Shown: positions 53,857 through 62,420 of the stretch, in pieces
How positions within the stretch are numbered: the first letter of the stretch is position 1
Layout of the letters: each line of letters begins with the position of its first letter
Assembly (NCBI GenBank): GCA_020062545.1
Contig: JAGUWD010000001.1
Coordinates: forward strand, 1 to 64,000
Origin: Thermodesulfovibrionales bacterium
GTDB taxonomy: Bacteria > Nitrospirota > Thermodesulfovibrionia > Thermodesulfovibrionales > Dissulfurispiraceae
DNA: 64,000 nt
Reading direction: 5' to 3'
Notes under the pieces: generated by a model
What the model was told of the DNA's origin: nothing
What the model saw: the letters and a program-made list of their open reading frames with translations, nothing else
Databases searched by the model: none
Program-made: the position numbers and the translations under genes

Positions 53857-55133
53857 AAAAGAGGCTGCATATCTTTAATCCATTCATATACATAACCCCC
53901 TTCTTTAAAAACCGGATACCCGGCCAGTTGATAATTCAATATACCGACAGATGCAATGCAAGATGTCCCCAATGCGGCATGAGGGTCACGGAGCAGTTCA
54001 GACGTTCCATGCTCGATATGGATGTTACAAAAAAGATCATAGATTCTGCTGCTGAAAAGGGGATCAAAGCGCTATCCTTCACAGGCGGCGAGCCAATGAT
54101 CTTTCTTGACAAGATAGTTGAACTGCTGAAATACGCCCATGATACCGGAATTAAATACACAAGGACAGGGACCAATGGTTTCATATTCATGAATCCTGAC
54201 AATCCTGATTATGAAGAGAGGATAACAAAGATTGCCGGGGCACTAACAGAGAGCAACCTTTATACATTCTGGATAAGCATAGACTCTTATTGTCCAGATA
54301 CACACGAGAATATGAGAGGGCTTCCTGGAGTTATATCCGGCATTAAGAAGGCATTGCCTATATTCCACAAACACGGTATATACCCTTCTGCAAATTTAGG
54401 AATAAACAGGAATATGGGAGGCTCACCACCGCCCTCCATATCAAATCCTGTAGAGTTCTATGAGTCCTTCAGGGATGCATTCAGAAGATATTACGAATTC
54501 ATAATTGGCCTGGGCTTTACCATGGTGAATGCATGTTATCCCATGAGTATTGATAATGGCAATGGACTGGATGCGGTTTATGGCGCCACATCGGAATCCC
54601 CTGTGGTGCAGTTCAGCAGTGATGAAAAGGCGCTGGTGTTCAAAGCGCTATTGGACACCATACCTGAGTACAGGGATAAGATAAGGATATTTTCTCCAAG
54701 GGTCTCTTTGTATTCCCTCATAAGGCGATATACTGTGGGTGAAGAATATTGTTACCCCTGCAGGGGAGGAATTGATTTCTTTTTTATCGATGCCAGGGAC
54801 GGCAATACATATCCATGCGGATACAGGGGCAAAGATAATTTGGGGAAATTCTGGGATCTCGACATGGAAAAAATTGATAAAGTCCCATCATGCAGAAAAT
54901 GCGACTGGGAGTGTTTTATAGACCCCTCGGAACTACTTGGCCCCCTTCTCTCCCTTATGAAAAAGCCCCTTGCCTTTTTTGAGAGGGCAGTAAAGGACAG
55001 CGATTATTTCAGGATCTGGATGCAGGACATCAAATACTTTTCTGCATGCAATTTTTTTGATGGAAGGATTCCGCCGGATTATAAAAGGCTGGCGGATCAT
55101 AAAAAACCGGTAGTATTCAAAATGGAGAAATAA
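53853..55133 (+). CDS. radical SAM protein with C-terminal Cys-rich (SPASM/twitch-like) region
   Basis: 426 residues from ATG 53853, which overlaps the previous stop (ATGA). The [4Fe-4S]/SAM motif is CNARCPQC, followed by FTGGEPM, the glycine-rich SAM strand, and SIDSYCPDTHENMRG. The C-terminal part has CYPCRGG, YPCGYRG and CRKCDWEC, suggesting an auxiliary cluster. Such enzymes modify peptides, sugars or lipids. Substrate is unknown. It sits between the PHP-GT4 fusion and a secreted protein, so headgroup or exported-product modification is plausible. Confidence 0.82.
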   Translation: MKKRLHIFNPFIYITPFFKNRIPGQLIIQYTDRCNARCPQCGMRVTEQFRRSMLDMDVTKKIIDSAAEKGIKALSFTGGEPMIFLDKIVELLKYAHDTGIKYTRTGTNGFIFMNPDNPDYEERITKIAGALTESNLYTFWISIDSYCPDTHENMRGLPGVISGIKKALPIFHKHGIYPSANLGINRNMGGSPPPSISNPVEFYESFRDAFRRYYEFIIGLGFTMVNACYPMSIDNGNGLDAVYGATSESPVVQFSSDEKALVFKALLDTIPEYRDKIRIFSPRVSLYSLIRRYTVGEEYCYPCRGGIDFFFIDARDGNTYPCGYRGKDNLGKFWDLDMEKIDKVPSCRKCDWECFIDPSELLGPLLSLMKKPLAFFERAVKDSDYFRIWMQDIKYFSACNFFDGRIPPDYKRLADHKKPVVFKMEK

Positions 55134-55136
55134 ACA

Positions 55137-57335
55137 ATAAGTTTATTCCGAAAACATAACCGGATAATTCTATTCTCACTTCTTTTTATCCTCGTCCTTG
55201 CATCTGTCCATACTTCATGTTTTGCATCATACGATGCACAGAAGCTGAATTCCATAAGCATCATCGCAAGCAAAAATCTTTTGGAAAACCCTATTACAAA
55301 AACAACTATAGATGATGTTCAAAATCTCTTAAGGCTGGGGGTTAAAAATGTTACGGTATCGATAAACAATTTAGATGCCCATGTGCAGATTGTCCTTTCT
55401 GAAATTAATACTGGAAGCAAAAACATGCCATCCCGTTTTGCTGCAAAAAGAAGTTACCACTATCTCGAATATCCGGATCACGAATATCAATGGATCTCTC
55501 ATTGTATCAATGGAAAGGTGATTTTAAAACTGAATTCCATGTCTTATCAGGGAATAAGCTTTGGGCTTTATGGGCTGCTTCAGGAGAAGCTGGGTTTTAA
55601 ATTCTATCATCCCAAAAGGACTATAGTGCCTTCACATAAAAAATGGCCTCTGCCTCCGGAATTTAAATGGAAGGCATCACCGGTATTTGATAAAAAAGGC
55701 TTTCACTTACATACTCTCCATCCCATCGAGCTTGCCGAGCAATTGCACAATCCACAACATCCCCATGCCCTTAAAGACATAAAGGAATACATTGACTGGC
55801 TCGTGAGGAACCAACAGAATACATTCCAGTTTTATCTGCTCAGGGATATTGACCGCTCGCGCTGGATTCAGCATGCAAGGGATTTTGTATCCTATGCTCA
55901 CAAAAGGGGAATTCTCACGGGTGTCGAGATTTCCATGTTCACCCTCCAGCAGAATGCCTTCCAGACAATTAAGCCCGTTAGATTTTTCTATCCTTATAAA
56001 AAACAGATCGACAATACCCTTTCGTGGCTTTTCAATGTAGGTTGGGACTTTGTCACTGTCGATTTCAGCATGGGGGAATATCTGCCTGACATGGGAAGGC
56101 TTATGCCCGAAGCGAGGGATTATATAGTCAGACAGATTTCAGAAAAATATAACACCAAGATAATGTTTACAACCCATGTCATCCCTGACCACGCCGATGT
56201 GTATATGCCTCAAAACATGAAGACTGGGGTCTTAATCCATACAGTGATGTTTTATTCCATTGACGAGCCAAAAGCGCCGGTATACGGGAATAAAAACCAG
56301 CGCTTCATGCTCCAGATAGCAATAAGAGAGAATAAGAGGCAGGAGACATGGTATTGGCCGGAAGCTGCATACTGGGTATCCTTTGACAACTCTGTTCCCC
56401 TCTTTCTCCTTCCATACCTTGATGCAAGATGGTCTGATATGAATCTTATGAAAAATATAGGCATAGATAGCCATATCACCTTTAGTTCGGGATGGGAGTG
56501 GGGTTACTGGCTTATAGACTGGAGCATAGCCCGGTGGTCATGGGAGCATGTGGAAAACGGCGTAACAAAGAAATCCCATCCATTGAGCATTCTAAATGAT
56601 TTATTCCCCGATACAAATATTGAACACTTATGGGCAAAGGCACTTGAACTTCAAAACAGATATTTAAAAGAAATGGAATTGATCAGGTTTGTATCTGCCA
56701 TAGATCCATCGGCAGAACTGCCCTGGCCCTTCAACAAGCCTTTCCAGCCCCGTCTTCCCTTTAAATACAAATGGCTCCTCAAAAAGGCATCGGATAAGGA
56801 AGCTGTGCATGTTTTAAATAGTTATGTAGCACTGCTGCATGATTATGCCGGCAATATGACTTCACTGACAGAAGGATTGGAATTCGAATCAAAGAGATTC
56901 TTTTCCAAAAAAGAAAACCGCTCTCCTGAGCTTAGGTTGATAATGGATGAATTAATCAGAGGTCTTAAGGTAACGGCTTTAAGGGCAGAACACAGGGCAT
57001 TGACCATAAAAGCGCTGGTATCTCAAAGAAAGAAGCAATACCGGTGGCAGCCAGTGCCTCGGGAAACCTTGTTTTTCCTGCAAGAGGCTTCATCAGTGCG
57101 GCAGAAGGCACAGTCTCTCGTAAAGTTGCAGGAAGGCATTTACCGCTATCCCATAGACTTGATTGCAAGGCAGAGAAACAGCCTTACTGCATATGATTTT
57201 GGATATCTATATCCTGTCAGCAACCTGTTTTTCTGGGAGCGCGAGGAAGGGCAGGTCAGAGACAGGCGCTTTGACGCCTTTTACATGAACATCTGGGATT
57301 TCATAAAGATTACGGGCGTCAAGAGTCTGTTCTGA
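55137..57335 (+). CDS. exported glycoside-hydrolase-like protein, probable ATA start
   Basis: The clear frame from TTG 55281 (684 residues) extends upstream in frame to the previous stop (55131-55133). The added codons encode a perfect signal peptide (LFRKHNR, then IILFSLLFILVLASV, cleavage near SCFA-S). No ATG, GTG or TTG lies in that extension. GGAG is spaced correctly from ATA at 55137, giving about 732 residues. The N-terminal domain (YQGISFGLYGLLQEKLGFKF) resembles GH67/GH20-type N-terminal domains. The middle is barrel-like (HARDFVSYAHKRGILTGVE). No catalytic pair can be assigned. Third gene of a Pho-box operon. Confidence 0.7.
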   Translation: MSLFRKHNRIILFSLLFILVLASVHTSCFASYDAQKLNSISIIASKNLLENPITKTTIDDVQNLLRLGVKNVTVSINNLDAHVQIVLSEINTGSKNMPSRFAAKRSYHYLEYPDHEYQWISHCINGKVILKLNSMSYQGISFGLYGLLQEKLGFKFYHPKRTIVPSHKKWPLPPEFKWKASPVFDKKGFHLHTLHPIELAEQLHNPQHPHALKDIKEYIDWLVRNQQNTFQFYLLRDIDRSRWIQHARDFVSYAHKRGILTGVEISMFTLQQNAFQTIKPVRFFYPYKKQIDNTLSWLFNVGWDFVTVDFSMGEYLPDMGRLMPEARDYIVRQISEKYNTKIMFTTHVIPDHADVYMPQNMKTGVLIHTVMFYSIDEPKAPVYGNKNQRFMLQIAIRENKRQETWYWPEAAYWVSFDNSVPLFLLPYLDARWSDMNLMKNIGIDSHITFSSGWEWGYWLIDWSIARWSWEHVENGVTKKSHPLSILNDLFPDTNIEHLWAKALELQNRYLKEMELIRFVSAIDPSAELPWPFNKPFQPRLPFKYKWLLKKASDKEAVHVLNSYVALLHDYAGNMTSLTEGLEFESKRFFSKKENRSPELRLIMDELIRGLKVTALRAEHRALTIKALVSQRKKQYRWQPVPRETLFFLQEASSVRQKAQSLVKLQEGIYRYPIDLIARQRNSLTAYDFGYLYPVSNLFFWEREEGQVRDRRFDAFYMNIWDFIKITGVKSLF

Positions 57336-57352
57336 TAACACACCGCAATGTT

Positions 57353-57392
57353 TTTCACAGAAATGTAAATTGGATTTCACGGCCATGTAACA
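57353..57392 (+). promoter_or_regulatory. PhoB-box array 6, upstream of OlsF-like gene
   Basis: Four elements: TTTCACA (57353), TGTAAAT (57364), TTTCACG (57375), TGTAACA (57386), each 11 bp apart. A -10-like TATTAT follows at about 57402. The preceding operon ends at 57335. Confidence 0.8.
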
Positions 57393-57449
57393 TTCGCTCC
57401 TTATTATATTATTTAAACGATTTATCTTTAAAGCGAGGTGTTGATTGCC

Positions 57450-59303
57450 ATGCACAAGACACAGGTAGAAGGAATGGACAACATGCCTTTTGCGCTGAAT
57501 ATCAGGCAAAAGGGCTTCATAGGCAGGCGCCTCTTGCCGCACATTATAAGTGCTGTTGAATGGGCGCTCGCATTGCAAGAGCTTAATCGCAGGTATGCAG
57601 AATTTCAGAAGATCAGGGACGAACGTCCCTTTGCAGATCAAGCGCTCGAATTTCTTAACATCAACTATAAGGTGGCAGATACGGAAGTTTCGCTCATTCC
57701 TGCAAAAGGTCCGGTTATTATCATTGCCAATCACCCCTTTGGCGGACTGGAAGGGCTTATCCTTGCGTCCATACTTCGTTCAGTCCGCACCGATATAAAG
57801 TTTATGGCAAACTATCTGCTGACACGCATACCCGATTTCAGGGATATGATCATCTCTGTGGACCCATTTAAGGGGAGAGATTCAGTTAAAAGGAACATCA
57901 GGCCGCTGAAAGAAGCCATCCAGTGGGTAAGAGACGGAGGAACACTGGTGATATTCCCAGCCGGAGAGGTCTCTCATATCAATATAAACCGCAGGGATAT
58001 CACAGACCCGCAGTGGAGCGGCACCATCGCACGTCTCATAAGAAAGACCTCTGCAACTGTTGTCCCTGTATACTTTTCCGGCTTCAACAGCGCCGTATTT
58101 CAGGCAGCAGGACTGATACATTCCTTTTTGAGAACCGCCTTATTGCCGAGGGAGCTTCTCAATAAGACCAACCATACCATTCAGGTCAGGGTCGGCAATC
58201 CCATCCCGTTCAAAAGATTGGATGCCTTCCATATCGATCAGGACATGGTGGATTACCTGCGGATTCGCACTTATGTGCTCAAAGGCAGAAATAGCAGGAA
58301 AACCAGTATCAGAAGAATACCATTATTCGGAAAAGGGATATTCGAACAGATCGTCCCTCCCCGGAATACCAGGCTGTTGGCAGAGGAGGTAGGGAGATTG
58401 TCATCCCTTGCAGAAAGCGGAGAGTATGCGGTCTGTGTCTTTAAGGGCATGCAATTCCCAAATCTCTTGCATGAAATCGGCAGGCTCAGGGAGATAACAT
58501 TCCGCATGTCCGGCGAAGGCACTGGAAAGGCTATAGACCTTGACCACTTCGATCCCCATTACCTGCACCTCTTTGTCTGGAACAAAGAAAGGCAGGAGGT
58601 AGTGGGCGCCTATCGCATCGGAATGACAGATGAGATTATGGAGCGTTACGGAATGAATGGACTCTATACCAGCACTCTCTTTAAATACAGCAGATCGCTC
58701 CTCAATCAAATCGGCCCTGCTCTCGAACTGGGGAGGTCATTTATCCGCCCAGAATACCAGAAAAACTACACTCCTCTCCTCTTGCTCTGGAAGGGCATAG
58801 GACGCATTGTTGTGGAAAATCCCCGCTACAAAACACTCTTAGGCCCTGTCTCCATCAACGACGAATACGATATGCTCTCAAAACAGCTTCTGACGGCATT
58901 CCTGAAAATGAACAACTATATCCCGGAACTGGCCAGGTTTGTAAAACCCAGAAGGCCATTCATGCCCCGAGCTACAAGAGGTATCGATGTGCAGACAACA
59001 TGCAGGGTTGTCAGGAACATCGAAGATGTCTCCTCACTGATAGAGGAGATAGAATCCGACCATAAGGGCATTCCCATCCTCCTCAAGCAGTATTTGAAGC
59101 TCGGCGGCAGACTCATCGGCTTCAATATCGATCCGCAGTTCAGTAATGTTCTGGATGGACTAATATTGGTTGACCTCACCAAAACCGAGCAGCGGATACT
59201 GGAGCGGTATATGACAAAACAAGGGGCTGAGGCATTTCTTGCATTTCACAAACAGTTTGCAGATGGCAAATCACTCTCCCGGCAACCTGTTTTAATAATT
59301 TAA
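57450..59303 (+). CDS. OlsF-like bifunctional acyltransferase for ornithine (amino) lipid
   Basis: About 617 residues. The N-terminal PlsC-type O-acyltransferase domain (about 70-290) has ANHPFGGLEG and FPAGEVSHI. The C-terminal domain (about 310-600) is a GNAT-like N-acyltransferase (OlsB/hemolysin type: ITFRMSGEGTGKAIDLDHFDPHYLHLFVWN, VVGAYRIG, ELGRSFIRPEYQKNY). This order matches OlsF, which makes ornithine lipid from ornithine and two acyl chains. Ornithine lipids replace phospholipids under phosphate limitation, in line with the PhoB array 60 bp upstream. ATG 57450 is preferred (GAGG upstream); GTG 57438 is possible. Other lysine- or glutamine-lipid substrates cannot be excluded. Confidence 0.83.
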   Translation: MHKTQVEGMDNMPFALNIRQKGFIGRRLLPHIISAVEWALALQELNRRYAEFQKIRDERPFADQALEFLNINYKVADTEVSLIPAKGPVIIIANHPFGGLEGLILASILRSVRTDIKFMANYLLTRIPDFRDMIISVDPFKGRDSVKRNIRPLKEAIQWVRDGGTLVIFPAGEVSHININRRDITDPQWSGTIARLIRKTSATVVPVYFSGFNSAVFQAAGLIHSFLRTALLPRELLNKTNHTIQVRVGNPIPFKRLDAFHIDQDMVDYLRIRTYVLKGRNSRKTSIRRIPLFGKGIFEQIVPPRNTRLLAEEVGRLSSLAESGEYAVCVFKGMQFPNLLHEIGRLREITFRMSGEGTGKAIDLDHFDPHYLHLFVWNKERQEVVGAYRIGMTDEIMERYGMNGLYTSTLFKYSRSLLNQIGPALELGRSFIRPEYQKNYTPLLLLWKGIGRIVVENPRYKTLLGPVSINDEYDMLSKQLLTAFLKMNNYIPELARFVKPRRPFMPRATRGIDVQTTCRVVRNIEDVSSLIEEIESDHKGIPILLKQYLKLGGRLIGFNIDPQFSNVLDGLILVDLTKTEQRILERYMTKQGAEAFLAFHKQFADGKSLSRQPVLII

Positions 59304-59327
59304 TCTCCTTTTCATATCCCTGTAACA
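59299..59327 (+). promoter_or_regulatory. PhoB-box array 7, upstream of psiE-like gene
   Basis: TTTAATC (59299), TTTCATA (59310), TGTAACA (59321) at 11-bp spacing, with TTATAC as -10 at about 59337. The array overlaps the stop codon of the preceding acyltransferase gene. The start codon at 59350 leaves almost no leader. Confidence 0.83.
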
Positions 59328-59349
59328 CTCAATCTTTTATACTCACACC

Positions 59350-59769
59350 ATGAGATTATTCAAAAAGGTTGTAGACATTATTATCAAGCTGATGATACCC
59401 CTTGTGATCCTTGCCCTTATGATGGGTATTGCAAGGATATTCATCGACCTGAAGGTGGTTTTTAAAAGTCCGACAATAGCAGCAGGGTTTGATACCATGG
59501 TGACGAATATACTGTCCATGTTTATTGTTATAGAGCTTCTCAGGAGCATCATCGAATATTTCGAGATACATAGACTGAGGATAACATTTATTGTAGATGC
59601 CGCCATAGTCTTCATTTTAAGAGAAGTCATGATCGGCATTTATCAGCATAAAATGGGGGCAGTGGAGATAGCATCCCTTGCCGTGCTTCTCCTTATCATT
59701 GGTGTTATAAGGACGCTGGCTATCGTGTATTCACCGGATAAAACAAAGGAGGCAATAAATCATGAATAA
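59350..59769 (+). CDS. psiE: PsiE-like phosphate-starvation membrane protein
   Basis: 139 residues with four membrane helices. Features of the PsiE family are visible: an N-terminal basic start (RLFKKVVDIIIK), a central IELLRSIIEYFEIHRLR segment and FILREVMIGIYQHKMG before the last helices. PsiE is induced by phosphate starvation in E. coli, but its biochemical role is unknown. The PhoB array upstream agrees. It overlaps a 30-codon membrane peptide gene by 8 bp. Confidence 0.82.
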   Translation: MRLFKKVVDIIIKLMIPLVILALMMGIARIFIDLKVVFKSPTIAAGFDTMVTNILSMFIVIELLRSIIEYFEIHRLRITFIVDAAIVFILREVMIGIYQHKMGAVEIASLAVLLLIIGVIRTLAIVYSPDKTKEAINHE

Positions 59770-59854
59770 AGAAATCTCAGAAAGGGTTGAGGACATTTTA
59801 CTCACTATTGCTTTATTGATCGGAATTTTATTAATCATCATGCACTGGAAATGA
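59762..59854 (+). CDS. 30-residue membrane peptide coupled to psiE
   Basis: ATG 59762 lies inside the psiE end (8-bp overlap) behind AAAGGAGGCAATAAATC, a strong ribosome site. The product has a charged head (NKEISERVEDIL) and one membrane helix (LTIALLIGILLIIMHW), stopping at TGA 59852-59854. Composition, ribosome site and overlap support translation. A small regulator or subunit of the PsiE-like protein is likely. No known family. Confidence 0.6.
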   Translation: MNKEISERVEDILLTIALLIGILLIIMHWK

Positions 59855-59862
59855 CACCTAAA

Positions 59863-59891
59863 TTTAACCTCCATTTCATTACCATGTAACA
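59863..59891 (+). promoter_or_regulatory. PhoB-box array 8
   Basis: TTTAACC (59863), TTTCATT (59874), TGTAACA (59885) at 11-bp spacing, with a weaker TGACACC one period upstream and TTAAGCT as a possible -10. It drives the small Cys-rich gene and the following kinase/receiver genes. Confidence 0.83.
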
Positions 59892-59959
59892 TTTTTCCGT
59901 TAAGCTATGACAGAAAATTAGTAAAAAGTTAAAAGTCCATTTTAAGAGGAGGTGAAATT

Positions 59960-60124
59960 ATGTGTCCTAAGTTTAACAACGGCATATGTGATATTGCCGG
60001 CATAGAGCCAGGGTATGTTGGAGTATGCATATGGGACTCCTGTTATAAAAATGCCTGTGAAAGTTGCAAGCTTTACATAGTGGAATGCCTCGTAAATTGT
60101 GAAAGCTTATTAAAGGCAGCATGA
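59960..60124 (+). CDS. 54-residue Cys-rich protein, family A copy 1
   Basis: Starts MCPKFNNGICDIAGIEPG and ends with several more cysteines (CIWDSC, ACESC, ECLVNC), nine Cys in 54 residues. The first half is nearly the same as the 62421 protein (MCPEFREGVCEIAGIEPA), so they are paralogues, and each lies a short way after a PhoB array. RBS AGAGGAGGTG. No signal or membrane helix. Probably binds Zn or an FeS cluster. Function unknown. Confidence 0.7.
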   Translation: MCPKFNNGICDIAGIEPGYVGVCIWDSCYKNACESCKLYIVECLVNCESLLKAA

Positions 60125-60146
60125 AAAATCAGAGTGGGGAAAACTA

Positions 60147-60344
60147 ATGAAAGCAATTATTGAGGGAAACGACGACATGTATATCATTCGTATTTATGAG
60201 CATAGAGGGTCTCTGTGTGATGTATATGTTGTGGAGGAAATTGAGCTGAAAGTAGAAAATGAATGTCTTGACCCTTTGAAGGAGCGCTCAAATGGTGTAT
60301 TTGAAAGAAAAACGGTGTCAGCAGGTATGCGGCAACAGCAGTGA
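60147..60344 (+). CDS. small unrecognised protein in Pho-box operon
   Basis: 65 residues, with GGGGAAAAC as ribosome site. The first half looks like two beta strands (DDMYIIRIYEHRG, CDVYVVEEIEL). The last third overlaps the next gene by 53 bp in another frame, which is unusual. Either the overlap is real or the natural product ends earlier. No family recognised. Confidence 0.45.
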   Translation: MKAIIEGNDDMYIIRIYEHRGSLCDVYVVEEIELKVENECLDPLKERSNGVFERKTVSAGMRQQQ

Positions 60345-60582
60345 TAACTGCTTTATAGGCAATAACAACCAGATCGCCTGCATCTCAGATATGGTCATAA
60401 ACAAGATGTGGGCTGTCAGAGAAATCATCCGCATGGCAAGGGATGAAAGCCGGTGCAGCCAAATGGATGAATTCCTCAATATGGCGTCCGGAAATGTGGA
60501 TGAGTTAATCGATTGGGTTAAACATTTACAGGAGCAAAATAAAAAACAGATTATGGTGGAGGTGGCATATAAATGGTATTAG
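60292..60582 (+). CDS. 96-residue Cys-containing helical protein upstream of CBS kinase
   Basis: Begins at ATG with AAGGAG eight bases ahead. The N-terminal part has four Cys (KRCQQVC, DNCFIG, ACISD), then a helical part (MWAVREIIRMARDE, MDEFLNMASGNVDELIDWV). The end overlaps the kinase start by 10 bp, which favours co-translation with it. It might be a partner or sensor for that kinase. No family recognised. Confidence 0.55.
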   Translation: MVYLKEKRCQQVCGNSSDNCFIGNNNQIACISDMVINKMWAVREIIRMARDESRCSQMDEFLNMASGNVDELIDWVKHLQEQNKKQIMVEVAYKWY

Positions 60583-61772
60583 CACAGGACAATTCTCTCC
60601 ATGTTGGAAAACTTATCACATCCAATGAGTGCGTGCCTCCATCCACTGCTGTCAGATATGTAACCGATAAGTTTTTTAACTCCGCCCAGATGGATGCAGT
60701 AGCACTTGTCGAAGGCAGAGAGCCTGTGGGGCTTGTCACAAGACCCAAATTTCTTTTCACATTGTTCAGAAGATATGGATTTGAGTTGTATGAAAGAAAA
60801 CCCATTATAACAATAGCCGATGTAGAACCGCTTATGATCTATGAGGGAGAAAAGCTTGATGTCGCCATAAATAAGGCACTGAATAGACCTGCCCGGGATA
60901 TTTATGATGAGGTCATTGTTGTTGATGACAATTGGCACTATAAAGGACTCCTCTCTGTAAAACAGATGATAATGCAGCAGAGCAATACCCTCGCTAACAG
61001 CATTGTTCAGAAGAAGATGGCAAGTGAGAGGGCAAAGGAGCTTGAGAAGATAAATCATGTGAAATCTCAATTTATCGCAAACGTAACCCATGAACTCAGG
61101 TCGCCTGTGAACGCCATAATCGGACTGGCTGAACTCATGCGAATATCCTGCGAGAAGGGTTATGTGGACCAATTAAGGGACCGCCTGTCGCTGCTGATGT
61201 CCAGTGCAACAAATCTCAGGGCAATCATAACCAACATCCTTGATCTCTCAAAAATCGAGGCAGGGAAGATGGAAGTCATTTATGAGCGTTTTGATATAGC
61301 AGCAATGCTTCGTGAAGTTGCAGAAACCACACAAGTACTCATCGGAAACAAACCTGTTGATGTGGAGGCAACTACTCAAGACAATCCTGTATTTATCATC
61401 TCCGACCCTGTCAAAGTTAGACAGATACTAATCAATCTTACAAATAATGCAGCGAAATTTACAGACAAGGGAAAGATTATTCTGACACTACGTACCAGAA
61501 ATAATGGGATTAAGATAACGGTCAGCGACACAGGCATAGGGATAAAGGAGAGCGACCTCAGCAAACTTTTTACAGCATTTAGCCAGCTTGAAGATGCGAA
61601 AACAAAGAGATACGAAGGAACAGGACTCGGCCTGACCATCACCAAAAACTTATTGAATTTATTAGGAGGCAGCATTTCGGTCTCGAGCAAATTTGGCAAA
61701 GGGACAAGCTTCGAGGTCTATCTGCCGTCAAGACAATCTAAAAAACAGGAGGAAATTTATGGGAAGGACTAA
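60573..61772 (+). CDS. soluble histidine kinase with N-terminal CBS pair
   Basis: 399 residues without membrane helices. The CBS pair (about 1-145) resembles the CBS region of the 38198 c-di-GMP enzyme (PPSTAVRYV...FNSAQMDAVALVEGREPVGLV). Then come a coiled linker, HisKA with VTHELRSPVNAI, and HATPase ([32 protein letters not shown]). CBS domains commonly bind AMP, ATP or similar, so this kinase may read cellular energy or nucleotide state during phosphate starvation. The receiver gene overlaps its end by 14 bp. Confidence 0.87.
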   Translation: MVLAQDNSLHVGKLITSNECVPPSTAVRYVTDKFFNSAQMDAVALVEGREPVGLVTRPKFLFTLFRRYGFELYERKPIITIADVEPLMIYEGEKLDVAINKALNRPARDIYDEVIVVDDNWHYKGLLSVKQMIMQQSNTLANSIVQKKMASERAKELEKINHVKSQFIANVTHELRSPVNAIIGLAELMRISCEKGYVDQLRDRLSLLMSSATNLRAIITNILDLSKIEAGKMEVIYERFDIAAMLREVAETTQVLIGNKPVDVEATTQDNPVFIISDPVKVRQILINLTNNAAKFTDKGKIILTLRTRNNGIKITVSDTGIGIKESDLSKLFTAFSQLEDAKTKRYEGTGLGLTITKNLLNLLGGSISVSSKFGKGTSFEVYLPSRQSKKQEEIYGKD

Positions 61773-62172
61773 AAAGAAAATCCTGGTCATTGATGACGAT
61801 GAAGGGCATCTCGTTACAACAAAGGAGCTATTGGAGGATGCGGGATATGAAGTAATCACTCATTACAATTGGTTTGGCTCTACTAATGCAATTAAAAATC
61901 TTAAGCCAGACCTTGTATTGCTTGATATTAATATGCCTGCCCTTCCAGGCGATGAGCTTTCTGTAATACTTCGCTCAAACAGCAAGATTAAAGATGTGCC
62001 CATTGTGTTTTATTCGTCCAATGATGAGGATAGCCTGAGAAAAGCCGCATCTGAGTATGGAGTAAGAGGATATATATGCAAAGGAGATGTCTGTAACATG
62101 CGGAGGAAGATTGCTGTTTACCTGAGCCAGAATCAATATGAACAATTTCAGGCAAATTTAACCTTAGCTTAA
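61759..62172 (+). CDS. stand-alone response regulator, partner of the CBS kinase
   Basis: 137 residues from ATG 61759 (AGGAGG upstream). Receiver with IDDDEGH, LVLLDINMPALPGD (phospho-acceptor Asp), FYSSND and YICKGD. No DNA-binding or enzyme output. It overlaps the kinase gene and is the last gene before the next PhoB array, which overlaps its 3' end. Output is probably by protein contact. Confidence 0.87.
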   Translation: MGRTKKKILVIDDDEGHLVTTKELLEDAGYEVITHYNWFGSTNAIKNLKPDLVLLDINMPALPGDELSVILRSNSKIKDVPIVFYSSNDEDSLRKAASEYGVRGYICKGDVCNMRRKIAVYLSQNQYEQFQANLTLA

Positions 62173-62185
62173 TACTCGTGTAACA
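62146..62185 (+). promoter_or_regulatory. PhoB-box array 9
   Basis: TTTAACC (62157), CTTAATA (62168), TGTAACA (62179), with a weaker TTTCAGG (62146) one period upstream. Possible -10 TTATGCT at about 62193. It precedes two small Cys protein genes and overlaps the end of the receiver gene. Confidence 0.85.
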
Positions 62186-62223
62186 TCCTTTTGTTATGCT
62201 TTATGAAAAAACGGAGGTGCACG

Positions 62224-62415
62224 ATGAGTTTCATGACATCAAATACAGCAGTACTTGAGGCCCTATGCCCATACTGCAATACCGAGGCAGAAATATGCAA
62301 TGCTTCATGCTCGGCATTAGAGGTCGACGACAGAATGAAAATGAAATACTGTGCAAACGAGGATTATGACGACTGTCCAATATTTTTAGTAAAAAAATTA
62401 CAAAAGAGGAGGTGA
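62224..62415 (+). CDS. 63-residue Cys-rich protein, family B
   Basis: From ATG 62224 behind CGGAGGTG. Cysteines are paired (LCPYC, ICNASC, then KYC and DDCPIF). The end (YCANEDYDDCPIFL) resembles that of the 37866 protein (YCKGSELRKCPVLL). The product is soluble and charged at its end (KKLQKRR). The stop overlaps the next gene's first possible ATG (TGATG). Probably metal binding; no named family. Confidence 0.68.
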   Translation: MSFMTSNTAVLEALCPYCNTEAEICNASCSALEVDDRMKMKYCANEDYDDCPIFLVKKLQKRR

Positions 62416-62420
62416 TGCCG

